From assembly GCF_000346465.2 (NCBI RefSeq), contig NC_034014.1, positions 13,947,782 through 14,011,781 on the forward strand: DNA of 64,000 nucleotides. Reading direction: 5' to 3'. This document shows positions 25,921 through 38,000 of the stretch, piece by piece. A program made the translations under genes and the position numbers. The notes under the pieces are model-generated. The model had not been told where the DNA came from. It saw only the letters and a program-made list of their open reading frames with translations, and did not search any database. Source of the stretch: Prunus persica (lineage: Eukaryota; Streptophyta; Magnoliopsida; Rosales; Rosaceae). The stretch's first letter is position 1. Every line of letters begins with the position of its first letter.

Positions 25921-27176
25921 AACTATAATGCAGAACTTGTATAAAATTTTACTGAACTAAAGCTTAAATGGTATTGCAAAATATCATATGACAGTGATGT
26001 CATAAACAACAAGCATCTCTATCCTAAGAACCGCAATATGATCTCAAGTTTTCAGGTTGAAATTGAAAATATAGCTAGAAACAAAACAAAATTAAAATAT
26101 GCATTGCTGCAAACTAAATAATTTAGATAGCAAACTCCACAAGTACAAAGAGAAGGGAATCAAATCAACACTAGCTTAACAACTCAATAACCAACAACCT
26201 ATGGATTACGGGGCAAAACCTCCAATGTATCTCTACCAAGCATAAAAAAGTCACAAATAAAAGATATCATCTATATATATAAAGCAAAAGGCAGAGAATG
26301 GTGAAACATTCAAAATACCAAAAAATGCCCTTGGTTAATGCAAACATTAAGAATTCAAATTATTAATTAAATGAGGATAATGAGGTAAATTCACACTTTT
26401 TCATATATTTTTTTAAAAAAGAAAAAAGAAAAAGCAGATAATGAATCCTATTTTTAAGAAACACAACTACCCATTATCTTTTTTAATTCTAAAATAAATT
26501 TAAAGATTAGTATATATATATATCAAAAGGAAGATAATGATAAAACATTCAAAATTCTGAAAATATCTTTGATACACTAAAATTTTAATACGCACCAATT
26601 ATAATTAAAGTAGGGTATAATTGTAAAAGAACAATTATGAAGAACTTTAAAAAAATTAAAAAGAAAAGAAAAAAGTTTAACAGACCCCACTCCAGAGTAG
26701 TTGCTCTTCCTATCAGTTTCTTCTGGCACGTTCTATTCAAAAAAGATGAAAGCAAAACTGAAACCATCCAAAACCCACCATGGCCCTCAAACTTGGAAAC
26801 GCATTTCCTCCCCTCCCATGTTTCGCAGAGCAAGAATCCTCATCTACTCACGGCATAAAAAGGTTTGAGGTTTTTATTTATTTTTTCTAGGTTCGTTTCT
26901 TCATTTGTGATGTCGAAAATTGAGAAGTAAATCATAAATTGAGTTTGGTTTGTTGTTACAGGGAGGAAGATTGAAGGAAAAAGAGCTGAAGCAATCAATA
27001 TTGGAACCCCCAGTGTGCTCATCAATCTGGTAGTTCATGTCTTTGTGTGGCTGATTTTCTCTTTGCCTGTGTTTATTCCAGAAAATTGGTATAAAATTAT
27101 GGTATGATTTTGTGTGCTTATTTTCATTTTTTCTTTTTGTGAATTTTCAGTATTTGTAAGATGTTGCAGTGTATGA

Positions 27177-27282
27177 GAGAGGCAAGAAAATTATGGGTAT
27201 GATGCTGTTAAAACCGATCGACGTTTACTCAGATTCTAAATCAGACGGTCCATCTCGCATCACCAACCCTCAGTCTCAGGTA
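27177..27282 (+). pseudogene. Exon-like island inside the Helitron (possible captured gene fragment)
   Basis: A stretch bounded by TTGCAG and CAG|GTAATA reads YERGKKIMGMMLLKPIDVYSD, then SKSDGPSRITNPQSQ without a stop. Other islands with similar borders lie at about 26960-27030, 28115-28210 and 28378-28450. I do not recognise the protein. Gene-fragment capture is a known Helitron property; here it is an inference from the exon-like pattern. Confidence 0.35.
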
Positions 27283-30200
27283 ATATGACGCCCTGCCTCT
27301 GCTTCTTTCATATTTGAACTGTTTCCTCTGTAAGGGTTTAGTTGGATTATTCACTTGCATATATTCAGCTTAGCATTCCAAGTGTTTGCTAAAATGCCAA
27401 AGTTGATTTTAGTTTGAACACTTTGTTGGTCGGTTTTATTTTGTATTATCTAATTTAGCTTTGTAAATAAGAATTGGGAAATGAACAGAAATTAGAAAAG
27501 CTTAGTTCTTTATAATAAAACTAATTTCAATGAACGCAACAATTCCATAATGAGGGTGAAAATGAAATTAGAAGTGAGAACAGTGAAGAGATTTGTACGT
27601 TGTATCAATTTGTAAGATTTTTTAGTGTTGGTGAAATTTTGTCTTTTTAGTTCTTTTTCTTTGTTATATTGACTTTTTGAATAATAGTTTCATGTACGAG
27701 TATGCGATGCTTCAAGATGCCAAGTACGGTCAAGTTTTCATGTGTTTAGGCTTGCACAAAACTTAAGTATTTCTTCCTAGGATTCATGTTATATGGATAT
27801 TAGCCTCTCACCCTGTGCTTTGCATGCTTGAGACCTTTTCAACAGAACCGAAGTTTGAGAAAACTGTTGGAATCAGTGGAGTGGGGAATAAATTTTAAAA
27901 CTCAACGATGTGTCTAAGTTTGATTTCACTATTATGTTTTTGGCCGCCTTTTTATTATTGTATGGTTTCTGAGAAAAGGGATCAAATGAAAAAAATAAAA
28001 AATTTAGTTTTAGTTATCTTATAACCATTTCTCTTTCTCTTTAGTTTTAATCCATATAGGGCAGCAATTCCTTTAAGTTTTTTTACGCTCTCATCTTCTT
28101 CTTCTTCAAATTTCAGGGTCCAGTCATTAGTTCAAGAACTCAAAGTCCAGAATTGCTTCAATGACTCCGGTTCCATGCTTTCTGTTTATTAATCTTCAAT
28201 ATGCAGAGCATCAATTCTTTCAATGGTACGAATCTCTCTCTCACACAAAGCTATCCCTAATTTATGTTTGATTGACTGAAACTTTGGCTAGGGTCTAGGT
28301 CTGTGTTTGTGTTTGTAATTATTTATGTGTTTGACTTATGAAATTAAAAAGTCTTTGGAATTTTATCTCAACAGATGGAATCGCCTCTCACCTCGCACTC
28401 TCTGACGCATAATGGTTCCAGAAGACGCAGAGGAAACTATATTTAAGGTTAATGATTCTTCATTTTGTTATATTTTGTATTTTAAGTTTCCAATAAGCAT
28501 ACATTAGTTTAGTTGGAAGATGATTTTTTCCTACTGGGTTCTTTCAAAAGTTGTCCATTATTATACAATCCCTTCCCCTCCCCCCCAACAAAAAAAAAAT
28601 TAGACATTTTAATATTGGCTCTACTGTAACTAGGTGTTCTGTTTTCGGCTGATAATTTAGGCCTCTAAATGTGCCTAACAAAGCCATGGCTTTATTTCTC
28701 CACGTTCATGTGTTAGTGAGAATCCACGATTTCTATTTTTGTCTTTCTGGAAGATGCAGGTGACAAAGGAAAAATAAAGCAAACAAATCACCCTTTAGGA
28801 TACTTTTGGGTTGTTTCTGACAGGAATTGGGTGTTGGTTTACATTTGTTATTTGTTTACACTATCATTATTAGTTTCTTCTTTCTTTGTGTTTATTTTTT
28901 GTCAAGTGTCCAGGTCATTCTAGATCCAGATTCAGTCTCATATTGATGTAAAGTGTCCAGTTCAGGCATCAACTTCGATTTTTTATGTTACGAATAAGAT
29001 TATGCTTTGATTTTTTCTTCTTCTTTTTTTCTCAAGGGATTATTTTTTATACAGGAATTAAAAGCAAAATGAGGATCAGAGTTGGAGGGAGTTCAAGAAT
29101 AACATGAAAGCAAAACAAAAGGGAAGCATCATGGTGAGTGATAAGCACTGATCATGACTTCTTCGAGCAGTGAACCAAAGTCGCTCTTCTTCATGGACAA
29201 GTCCAAAGGTACCTTATTCATACCTTTGTTTTTTTGTTTTTTGTTTTGAGTGACATATTTGTCTTTTTTCGCTTTCAGTAATTGAATTGCTTCTGTATAA
29301 CAAATCCCAATTTCAGGTCAGCTGTTGGAATCTGGCATTTTTTTAATGGGTTTTATTTTTCGTTGGTAGAATGCATTTTATTGTGGTTTTAGTGTTTAGG
29401 GTGATAGAGTGGTGGAGATGCAGATGGAGGTGTCGGTATTTTGGCCATGTTAAAAGGAAATTGCAAGTTTATGGTTTGGTTTAAACAATTGTGTGGCTGT
29501 GTGTTCGCTTTAGGTGAAGGTGTCGTGATGCAAAAGAAACTATGTTTCTAGCTTTAAATTCTGTGTTTCTATGTACTAATTGGGCGATTTCTCAATGTTT
29601 CTATTAGGTTATTTCATATGGATGCTAGAAGGGACATAATTTTCTGTGGTGGCAATTACACTGTGAGCTTTTCTCATTCTTCCTGTCAAAAATTATATAA
29701 ACTGTGTAATTTGATTTCTGAAAACTGCTTTTGTCCCTAATGATGTTTATATGGATGCTATAAGTTTTGGTGAAAATTAAAGTTTGTGAAGAATGTCATC
29801 TCTCATTTATGGCAGTTGCTTTATCCAGGAATGTCATATATGTAACTTTAAAGTTGTTGGCTTTGAATAAACCAAACACTTGAAGGGCTAATCTGTTTTA
29901 GAATTTGAAGGGCGTGGTGAAGCTGATAATAACACACCCATAATGACACGCTGCGATAGACTTATTCCGAAACATAAGTCTATTGTTTTGATGGATTGTT
30001 TTAGTATTCTTAATATCTTGCTTCATATTAAGTTTTTTTTTTTTGTTGTTTTTTTTTAAAAAAATAATATAAATGCAGATCCAATTTGCTGCATGAGGCT
30101 ACCAAAGAAGATAGTAGCAGGAGGGCATAAAAGTGCTGCCGGAGGAGGTTTATGTACAAGCAGTAGCTAAAAGGATTTTAATTGTCATGAATTTTTTGTT

Positions 30201-30465
30201 TATTCTTTTCCTTTTTCAATGGTTGCAATACTAGCTTTTTTTTTTTTTTTTTTGTTGGTCAACATTGCAATACTAGCTTCAATTACTATATTCTGGTGTA
30301 ACGAGTTTTGTTTTAAATAAAGACTTATTCAATTACATCTGTTCCAAATTCGGTTCAATGGTTAACAATGATAATTGTTATCAATAAATACAAAGAGGAA
30401 TTTAAATTAGTTCTTGCATTTGTTTTAAATTCTTTTCAATATGATCAACTATGATAATCACATGC

Positions 30466-30867
30466 ATGCGAGAGGTTTTTTTTTAATCACGCGCTACACG
30501 CGACTTACATGGTTTGACAAATATTTTTCGCAATTGTATTTATATAGATGTCCGTTTCAACAGTTTCATATTTTAAGCGCACGCATGTGATATATCGCCG
30601 TTTTAAAAATTTTCCTTTACCACCCGTATTTTTCTATACGTCCATCTTAACAGTTTCTTTTTTTATTTTATAACATGTAAACTGTTAAGATGGACGTCTA
30701 GAAAAATACAGGCGATAAAAGGAAAACTTTTAAGACGATCATGCATCAGACTCACGCGATTAAAATATGAAACTATTGAAATGGACATCTATATAAATAC
30801 AATTGCGAAAAAATATTTGTCAAACTATGTAAGTCGCGCGTAGCGCATGATTAAAAAAAAGCCTCTC
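30466..30867. repeat. Long inverted repeat (arms about 190 bases) at the Helitron 3' end
   Basis: The left arm 30466-30656 and right arm 30679-30867 pair nearly throughout, around a 22-base AT-rich loop. Examples are GAGAGGTTTTTTTTTAATCA against TGATTAAAAAAAAGCCTCTC, and TCCATCTTAACAGTTT against AAACTGTTAAGATGGA. The outer end of the left arm (CATGCGAGAGG) mirrors the start of the terminal hairpin region (CCTCTCGCACG). Confidence 0.9.
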
Positions 30868-31039
30868 GCACGCACGGAAGCGCGTGCAGGGAGGCTAGTG
30901 AAAATGTAAAGTAATTACTAGTCAAAACCCAGGCATCAAAATTCTGTAAACCAGTAAAGAATCACTGGTGAAACCCACAGATAAATGAAGGTGTCAAATA
31001 GCAGTAAACATCTAGCATGTAATTAAATAGAAGATTTCA

Positions 31040-31500
31040 GAATCAAATGAGACAACACAGTCAAAGGGATTACCAGGTATGGAAAAATTGAACACAGGAG
31101 GTAAAACTGCAGACTTCCAGGTATAAGTCCGTGCTGTCAAAATCTGCAAATGAAGTTCGTGCTGTCAACCCCTTGACCTTCATTTCACCAATTAAGGTTT
31201 GCAATAGTGAACAAACCGACAAAGACAACAACCCCACCGAAGGCCTAGGCGTGAGACCTCCACCTTTGTCAGAAATTGGCATGTGATACCCCACCTCCAT
31301 ATCATCAAACAGTTGGAGATCAGAACCAGCATGCCAGTATAAATTGCAAATCCACCACCTTTATCACGAATACACATATGGCAGCCAACATCAAATTCAA
31401 GAATTCCATTACCATCATTGCATAAACCATCTGAGTGATGCATTTCAACATACAGGTGGAGGAGCATGTGGTGCCTTGGATGCTAGCACAACACAAGAAG
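31040..31500 (-). pseudogene. Possible LINE-type RNase H remnant
   Basis: On the minus strand, FDVGCHMCIRDKGGGFA (near 31340-31420) resembles the RNase H-like domain found at the end of plant LINE proteins (GxGxxIRDxxGxF). A second, weaker match, EVGYHMPISDKGGGLT, follows about 90 bases on in another frame. No catalytic residues or reverse transcriptase can be traced, and the rest of 30900-32000 carries no clear coding signal. Confidence 0.25.
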
Positions 31501-32544
31501 GATAAACCCCCAAACCCAATTTCTTTCAAGCTTCTTGATCAAGATTCTTCAAAGCTTCTGACCTAACCATAATTGCAACAGAACCTTAGCATCCTATCAC
31601 TTTGGGGTTAGGAAGCACATCATATTCCTATCAACCAATATCAAATTAAAATGTTGAAGAAACACACAGGTCACCAATTCAAGGACAAAGTAAATCAATT
31701 AACACATAATAGCAGCACAGGGGAGCTAAGCAATCATAGCAGTACAGGCTATTCTACCCGATCTTCATGCTGATTATGGTGAACGACTAACAAAACCAGG
31801 ACTGCAATCGAGAAGAGTCCAAAAGGAGCCCAGATTTAATACGAAAACCTCCTTTGAACCAGGCGCGGACACTTGACTCGCGATGATGATGATCTCCTGT
31901 ACGTGCTTCTCGCTCGCTGTGCGACATCGCTTTGAAGATCGCCACCTGAAGGTCCGGCGCTTGGTTGATCGCTATGGTCGTGATGCCGATGCTCATCTAG
32001 TCCATGCCAATCGCTAATTTTAATATCATGGTGGAAACAAAATATCAGAAAATGGCAAAAATGTAAATGTAACTCTTATATTAATCATGCTTTTAGCACA
32101 TGGGCTTACGAATTGGTCTTTAACAAAATAAAATTTAAAACTCATCCACCTTATCTAAAATAAAAATAGATAATGTATCAAATGCTAATTACTAAAGTTC
32201 TTTGTGATTAAACACTAATTTTTCTAAATAAATAATATGCAAGTAATAACAAATGTAAAGATACATAACAATAATAAATATGAGAAATTTATGTAAAGTT
32301 AAGTAGAGGGTGAGCAAACAAACACTATATTTCAATAAATAAATTATATGTAAGTAATAACAAATGTAAAGATACATAACAATAATAAATATGAGAAACT
32401 TATGTAAAGATACATAACAAAATTTTAGATTCAGTATTATTTATAGTAAAAATATTAGCAATATGTGTATTTATTAAATTATATATTATATATATATATG
32501 ATAATTTCTTTGATCGAGTAAGTTTATTGGCTTTTCTCTTCAAA
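31501..32544. other. Non-coding AT-rich interval with a two-copy 111-base tandem repeat
   Basis: No gene recognised. A 70-residue open stretch at 31787-31996 (minus) is GC-richer than its surroundings but has no family resemblance. From about 32226 to 32410 a block containing AAGTAATAACAAATGTAAAG and ATACATAACAATAATAAATA is repeated at a distance of 111 bases. Confidence 0.5.
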
Positions 32545-33836
32545 TCAAGGGAGCTTTCATTTTAAAACACTGTATAGTTTACTAATTGGAAGATAGGAAT
32601 ACAATTTCACCCAAGACCAAAAAGTAGTATCTAATTTTACAATAATGTAATTTAAAAAAATTAAAATTACACACAATGCCGCTCCTTCTAAGTGAAGTAC
32701 ACTATGCCACATGTCCACCTTCGACAATCTCCCTTGCGGTCAGCCGCCACTGCTAACCACTGTCTTTGCTCCCCATTGTTGGCTAGCCACCGTCGCTGCC
32801 ACCAATCGGTGACAAACTCCATTGCCATTTATTCACCCTTAAAAAATAGAAATTTTGTGTGCTTGGAGAGACTCGAATCTTGACCCTCAAAGGAGGAAAG
32901 CCTCTTTCACAAACCACTACAACAACCTTGTGATATTTGTTGAGTTACACAATATTTATATTAACAATCCCCTTTTTAAATAATTTAAAAATTCATTTCA
33001 ACACTAATACATGCAAGATTTGTACCAAATACCTCATGCTCTACAATTTAATAAAAACATAATTGGAAGAGTAACAAAATACAAAATAAAAATATTAAAG
33101 TTATTTTTTAAAAAAAATTCACTATTAAAAATAGAAACTACAATCCATTTTGTAACCAAAACTGACCAAACAAAAACTAACTCAACAAAATTGTAAAGCA
33201 ACAAAAAGGCAAAAGCCATGATCAAAGTACTAAAACTAAGTCAAAAGAACATATAGCTTCAAAATCAGATAGACTTCTTCCTAAAATCTAATCATCATTG
33301 GGGTTTAAGAAATTCAAATTAAACAATCAGAAACTACGGTGCAATTTATGATCATATTGCAACCACACTAACAAAAAAAAAAAAAAAAACCAAAAAGCAA
33401 AAAGCAAAGCCATCATGAAAACAAGCAACTAAACAAAGTCAAAAAGACATATCCATTGATGACACAATTGTATAATTTCCATAAACTTCAAAAATCATAC
33501 CAATATCCTATGATAAAATAATATAGCCAATTGTAATTAAATGGAAACTGCAATGCAGTGTGTGTAAAACTGCAATACAACACTTGCCTAGAAATTCACT
33601 GAACGATATAAGCAATCATAAACTGAAAAGTAAAAAAGACCTTATTTTGCTTTTTGGGTGTGAGGACTAAAAGTCACTAAACCAAAAACACCACACGAAA
33701 CATAACACAAACTTAATTTATTGCAAATACCTTTACTGTACTAAAACAAGCAGACTCAAAAATTTACAAAATTCTTTTCGTTCAAGCTTTCAACTGTTTC
33801 CTTGATGCTAACCTCTAATGGAATGAATTCAACATT
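32545..33836. repeat. Dispersed repeat family S, copy 2
   Basis: It matches 24770-26000 in order: GGGAGCTTTCATTTTAAAAC, AATTACACACAATGCC, CTCCTTCTAAG, TGCCACATGTCC, a degenerate GCC/CCACC tract, the tRNA-like block (A box 32924-32914, B box about 32879-32869, minus strand) and AT-rich DNA with CTGCAATGCAGTGTG near 33550. Its right part (33027-33836) is repeated at 38534-39336. Confidence 0.6.
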
Positions 33837-34279
33837 GTGGAAGCAAAATATCTCAGATCATAGTCAAATAATTATGTCAATCAATTTGGGAATTATTTGA
33901 TCTAATTGGGAGTTACTCGATTTAATTGGGAGTTATTTGATTCCTGCCTTAATTAGGAATTTGATCAAATCCCTAATTACATCAATTTCGCCAAATCAGG
34001 GAAGAATAATTCCTTTCCATCTGTGGAATTATTCTTCCGAAACCCTAGGCTCCGAGGCTCCTATAAATACATGGCTAGGCACAAGGATTGAGGTACGTCT
34101 AAATTTCTATCTGAAACTCTGCAGAAATTCTCTCTCACAAACCCTAGCCGCCATACTCTTTCTCTCTCTCACACAAGGCTCCAGCCACCCGGTTCTCACC
34201 TTAGAGAAATCTCCATCCTATTGCTAGCTATTGTTTTCCTACAAACACTTGACCTAACTTAGGCATCGGAGGGCCGTTA
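33027..34279 (+). repeat. Left member of a 1.25-kb direct repeat (flank plus LTR)
   Basis: From AAATACCTCATGCTCTAC to GGCATCGGAGGGCC this sequence matches 38534-39804 with only scattered differences. The repeat covers about 810 bases of family S DNA and the first 440 bases of a Tat-like LTR. The offset grows from 5507 to about 5525 because of small indels, including an ACACGGCTCTGG insert in the right member. Confidence 0.9.
33837..34279 (+). repeat. 5' LTR of copy B, 3' truncated
   Basis: Starts TGTGGAAGCAAAATATCTC. The TATA box (TATAAATA, 34062-34069) follows AGGCTCC, and a CT-rich leader with ACAAACCCTAGCC comes next. It stops at GGCATCGGAGGGCC, where the sequence jumps into gag-like coding DNA. 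Compared with the LTR at 39337-39934, the last 130 bases (U5 end) and the primer-binding site are deleted. Confidence 0.7.
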
Positions 34280-34336
34280 GCTAACCCCGTGACCTACACA
34301 GCCTTCTAGCCGCAAGCGCTTGCTGCCGGAGCTGCT

Positions 34337-36180
34337 TTGCAGCTCCATCCTGCCGTTGGAACACAACATCAATCGCACCATTCAGCTGCCGAATTTGTTG
34401 CACAGCCCCATGACTACTTCAACGCTGTCCCAGTCTTGGAGCAAATCCATTCTCTCCGTCCTCTGCAATCACACTTGACGTATGCACCTGTGTATGTGTC
34501 CAATGCAGCCTTAGCCCATATGCCATTGGGCCCAATGCACACCTCTCTACCCAACCCGCGCAGTCAGGTGAACCTTAACTCACGGGTTGATCAACTCACA
34601 CAGAGGGTCAACGATCAAAACAACTTGATTGGCCAGCTACTCAGGCAGATCAACTTGAATTAAGGCCCTGGCCTTGGATCCCGGGACGAGGAGAGGAGGA
34701 TGCGCAAGCATACCGGGGATCAGTTCGAGAGGTCCCAGGCTGGTCAAACCGGAACAAACGGGTAGGGGAGAAAACGAGATTGTGCAGACAAGACACAGAC
34801 ATCTGCAAGCTGTACTCTGAGCCAGTCGATGACCAGTTCGAGGTTAGGTCCAAGGACCAATGTGTACTAGAGGCTGGGCCCACAAGGAAGTATCCAATCT
34901 AGGCTAGGCCCACAAGGAGTTCAAGTTCTTGAACAACCGCATGACGAATGCAACTACCAACGCTCACCAACCTAATCGAGAACCATTACACAACGACAAG
35001 TCATAGAGGAATCCTCACAAGCTTAATCTCCTAATCTGCCCCACGAAAAAAAAAAACAAGGGGATCGACCCTTGGAAGCTGAGGAGGAAGTTAACCAGGG
35101 GCGCTCGAGGCATCGAAGACATCTACCCGAGCCACCAACCTTGCGGGCAGAAGATGTCGAAAGGCTAGTGAATGGCCGACCCCGAGGTATCCAACTTAGA
35201 GGAAGCACAGAGGAGGCCCTGCGTAGGGAAATTGATCGAGTCTACTGCTCGTCCTTTACCAACGAGGTGGAACAAGCTACACCGCAAAAGCGGTTCACAA
35301 CACCGTCCATCACTCCGTTCAAGGGGGACTCTGACCCCGAGAGCTATTTGAGGCACTTCAAGAGCTCTATGATCTTATACAAGGCAGACGATGGCCTAAT
35401 GAGCTAGGTGTTCGCGATGACTCTGCGAGGGGCAACTCAAGACTGGTTTTACACTCTACCATCCGCGTCGATGCTTCAAGGAGTTTGCCCTTATTTTCAC
35501 AAAGGAGTACACCTCTTATTGGACAGTCAGAAAGCATGCAGACCACCTGTTCAACCTACATAAGAAGCCAGACGAGTCTCTTCGAGACGACCTCAAAAGG
35601 TTTAAGGTTGAGAAGGCGAACATCATAGGATGTGATGACCTAGTTGCATCCTCAGCTTTCAAGAAAGGCTTCCCAACCGAACACGAGCTATACCGTTAGC
35701 TGGCCATAACCCCAAGCCAAACCTTGCCTTACGTTTTCGCAAAGGTAGAGCGCTACGCACTTTGGGATGATGACCGTATTACCGCGAAGAAAGCCAGCAA
35801 GCAAGCTGATGACCCGACAAGGTAGGCAAACCAAAAGAGCAACAAGTTTCAGCACAAAGCCTGGGACAAGAGCAGATCGCGGCCCCAAGAGAGAGGCTCA
35901 GAGACAGAAACCTTCACTGAGTTTACTATCCCAATCCACCAGATCCTGGCTCAAGTGAAAGACAAGTCGTAGGTGAGGAGACTGCCGCCTTTGAGAGGAG
36001 ACCTGTCTAGGAGAGACACCAGTAAATATTGTGCATTCCACGTGGAGCACGGTCATTACACCAACAACTGCAATGCCTGAAAAAGGCACCTCAAGGAGCT
36101 GGTCAAAGACTGCCATTGCATGAAATTCATCGCAAAGAAGGTCATCCAGCAGATTAAGGATCGTGATGCAGTTGCCAAGG
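34337..36180 (+). pseudogene. Gag polyprotein remnant, copy B
   Basis: Frames at 34337-34663 and 35072-35407, with continuation in other frames, give the plant retrotransposon gag domain: RFTTPSITPFKGDSDPESYL, then HFKSSMILYKADDGLMS, VFAMTLRGATQDWFYTLP, LHKKPDESLRDDLKRF, FKKGFPTEHELYR and ERYALWDDDRI. A truncated zinc-knuckle region follows near 36020-36090 (YCAFHVEHGHYTNNC). It would form the particle shell and bind RNA. At least five stops or frameshifts are present. Confidence 0.8.
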
Positions 36181-36189
36181 AACCTCCCT

Positions 36190-37140
36190 AAAAAGTCATA
36201 CAGATCAACATCATTCTAGTCAACTCCCAAGAGTCCGAGCTGACCAATAAGGAGCGCAAGAGAAAGATCACGCAGGCGACTTATGTCTCCCAAATCACAA
36301 CTAGTGAACCAGTCATTAAAGACACATCTATCATCGGCTTTCAGAAGAAGGACTTGATCGGGCTTGATCTACAGCATAATAACGCCTTAGTCATCTGCAT
36401 CCAAGTTGAACAAGCTGTGATCAAGTGAGTTCACATGGATGAGGGCAGCGCAGCCAACATCATGCAGCTATCTGTTATCCAGCAGATGGGATTGGAGCCC
36501 AAGATCACCAAACTTGCCAGATTGCTCACTGGCTTTGATGTGGCCAAGTCAATCACTGTGGGAACAATTGACCTTGACATCCACTCACCCTCGGTGGTCT
36601 GCTCATAGACCTTCATGGTCATCGATGAGGTCTCCCTTACAACTGAATGTTGGACTGACCATGGATCAGTAAGATCAAAGCCATCACATCTACCATACAC
36701 CCGAAAATCATTACCTCATCCCTGGGGGCGAGATCGGGCATATCGACAGTAACCAAGCCATGGCGAGGAGATGCACAAACCAAGGGTTCAAGAAGAGCAA
36801 GCAGTTGCAGTTCACACCAGTAATGCATGCTGTTGACGTGGCAGGACATGCTCTAAGCAGACAAGAAAACTCGAATGGGAAGAGAGTTGCTACCTCACAA
36901 TAGCAACTAAGGAGCCAGGATCAAGGCGAGGGAATCCGCCAGGAAAACTCCCCTGAAAAGGGTTGGAAGCTTGAGGATGACGTTGAGTTAGTACCCCTTG
37001 ATCCTAGCCAGCCAAAACCCAAATGAGAAGGATCAAGATGAGGGAATCCGCCAGGAAGGCTCCCTTGAAGAAGGTTGGAAGCCTGAGGAAGACGTTGAGT
37101 TAGTACCCCTCGATCCTGACTAGCCAAACAAAAAATCACG
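36190..37140 (+). pseudogene. Protease region, copy B
   Basis: After a gag-to-protease linker, HMDEGSAANIM and IQQMGLEPKITKLARLLTGF (about 36433-36540) match the active-site region of Tat-type protease; the site reads DEGS where D-(S/T/N)-G-S is usual. The next part (SITVGTIDLDIHSPSVVCS) ends in a stop, and the rest is frameshifted. From 36910 to 37120 a 105-base block (GGATCAAGGCGAGGGAATCC and its variant) occurs twice in tandem. Confidence 0.65.
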
Positions 37141-38000
37141 AATCAGCTCGCGCCTAAGCCTAGACGAGAAGGTAGGACTGACCATCTTCCTCCAAAACAA
37201 CAAAGACATAATCGCATGGTTGCCATTTGACATGCCTAGCTTCGACCCGAACATTATCTATCACCAGCTCCATGTCAACCTTGCCAACAAGCCAGTGGTG
37301 TAGAAGAGACGCAACTTCACTCCCGTGGGGCTCGCGATCATTGAAGCCAAGATCAACAAGCTCCTAGCTGACGGCTTCATTAAAGAGATCTCCTACTCAG
37401 AGTGGCTAGCCAACATTGTTCTAGTGGGTAAACAAGAAAAGGGCAAATAAAGAGTTTGCATTGATTACATCGTCTCAAGAAAGCATCCCCTAAAGACAAC
37501 TTCCCATTGTCGAGAATCGACCAGCTAGTGGATTCAACTGCTGGCAAACAATTGTTCATCTTCATGGACGCCTACTTCGGCTATAATCAAATCTTAATGC
37601 ACGAAGATGACAAGGCGAAGACTTCTTTCATCATCGAGAGAGGGACCTACTGCTACAAGGTCATGCCCTTTGGGCTGAAGAACGCCGGAGCAACCTACCT
37701 AAGGCTCATGAATAAAATTTTCAAGGAGCAGATTGGCAAAACCATAGAAGTTTACGTGGACAACATGCTGGTCAAAGCCCCTGAGCGTGCAAACCACATC
37801 AAGAACCTCACTGAGGCATTCAACCTGCTCTGCTAGTATCGCATGAAAGCTGAATCTAAATAAATGCACATTCGGTGTATCGTCCGGCCGATTCTTGGGA
37901 TACCTAGTCACACAACGAGGTATCGAGGCACACCTACACCAAATCAAAGCCATTCTCGAGATGAAGTCACCTTCCACAGTGAAGGAAATAGAAAGTCTGA
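37141..38000 (+). pseudogene. Reverse transcriptase remnant, copy B
   Basis: Readable pieces are NIIYHQLHVN, ADGFIKEISYSEWLANIVLV, SRIDQLVDSTAGKQLFIFMD and AYFGYNQILMHEDDKAKTSF, then GTYCYKVMPFGLKNAGATY and the catalytic VYVDNMLVKA (37756-37785). The last has YVDN where YVDD is expected, which would itself inactivate the enzyme. A stop at about 37835 and frameshifts near 37440 and 37860 follow. Confidence 0.8.

Larger units (their letters stand above)
24770..26000. repeat. Dispersed repeat family S, copy 1
   Basis: Sequence from GGAGCTTTAGTTTTAAAACAC through AATTACACACAATGCC, CTCCTTCTAAG and TGCCACATGTCC, then a GC-rich CCACC/GCCGG tract (25000-25170), a tRNA-like block and AT-rich DNA with palindromic words. 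It matches copy 2 at 32545-33836 in the same order. Copy 1 contains a two-copy 175-base tandem duplication (about 25500-25850). The element class is not known; long non-coding elements with captured SINEs are possible. The GC-rich part gives spurious Gly/Arg/Pro-rich open frames. Confidence 0.6.
26270..30898 (+). mobile_element. Complete non-autonomous Helitron, 4.6 kb
   Basis: The 5' end is TCTATATATATAAAGC, preceded by A (26269). The 3' end is CTAG, followed by T (30899), which is the A/T insertion site of Helitrons. Seven bases before CTAG is a hairpin with a perfect 6-bp GC-rich stem (GCACGC 30868-30873, GCGTGC 30882-30887). There is no Rep/helicase coding sequence, so it would depend on an autonomous relative. 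The interior (about 26690-30170) has exon-like islands with splice-type borders and may derive from captured genes. A second 5'-end-like block starts near 26514, and a long inverted repeat lies at the 3' end. A relative of its 5' end lies at 61049-61290. Confidence 0.85.

Noticed and set aside
31787..31996. 70-residue minus-strand frame as a gene
   Set aside because: Single short frame without family match or flanking exons.
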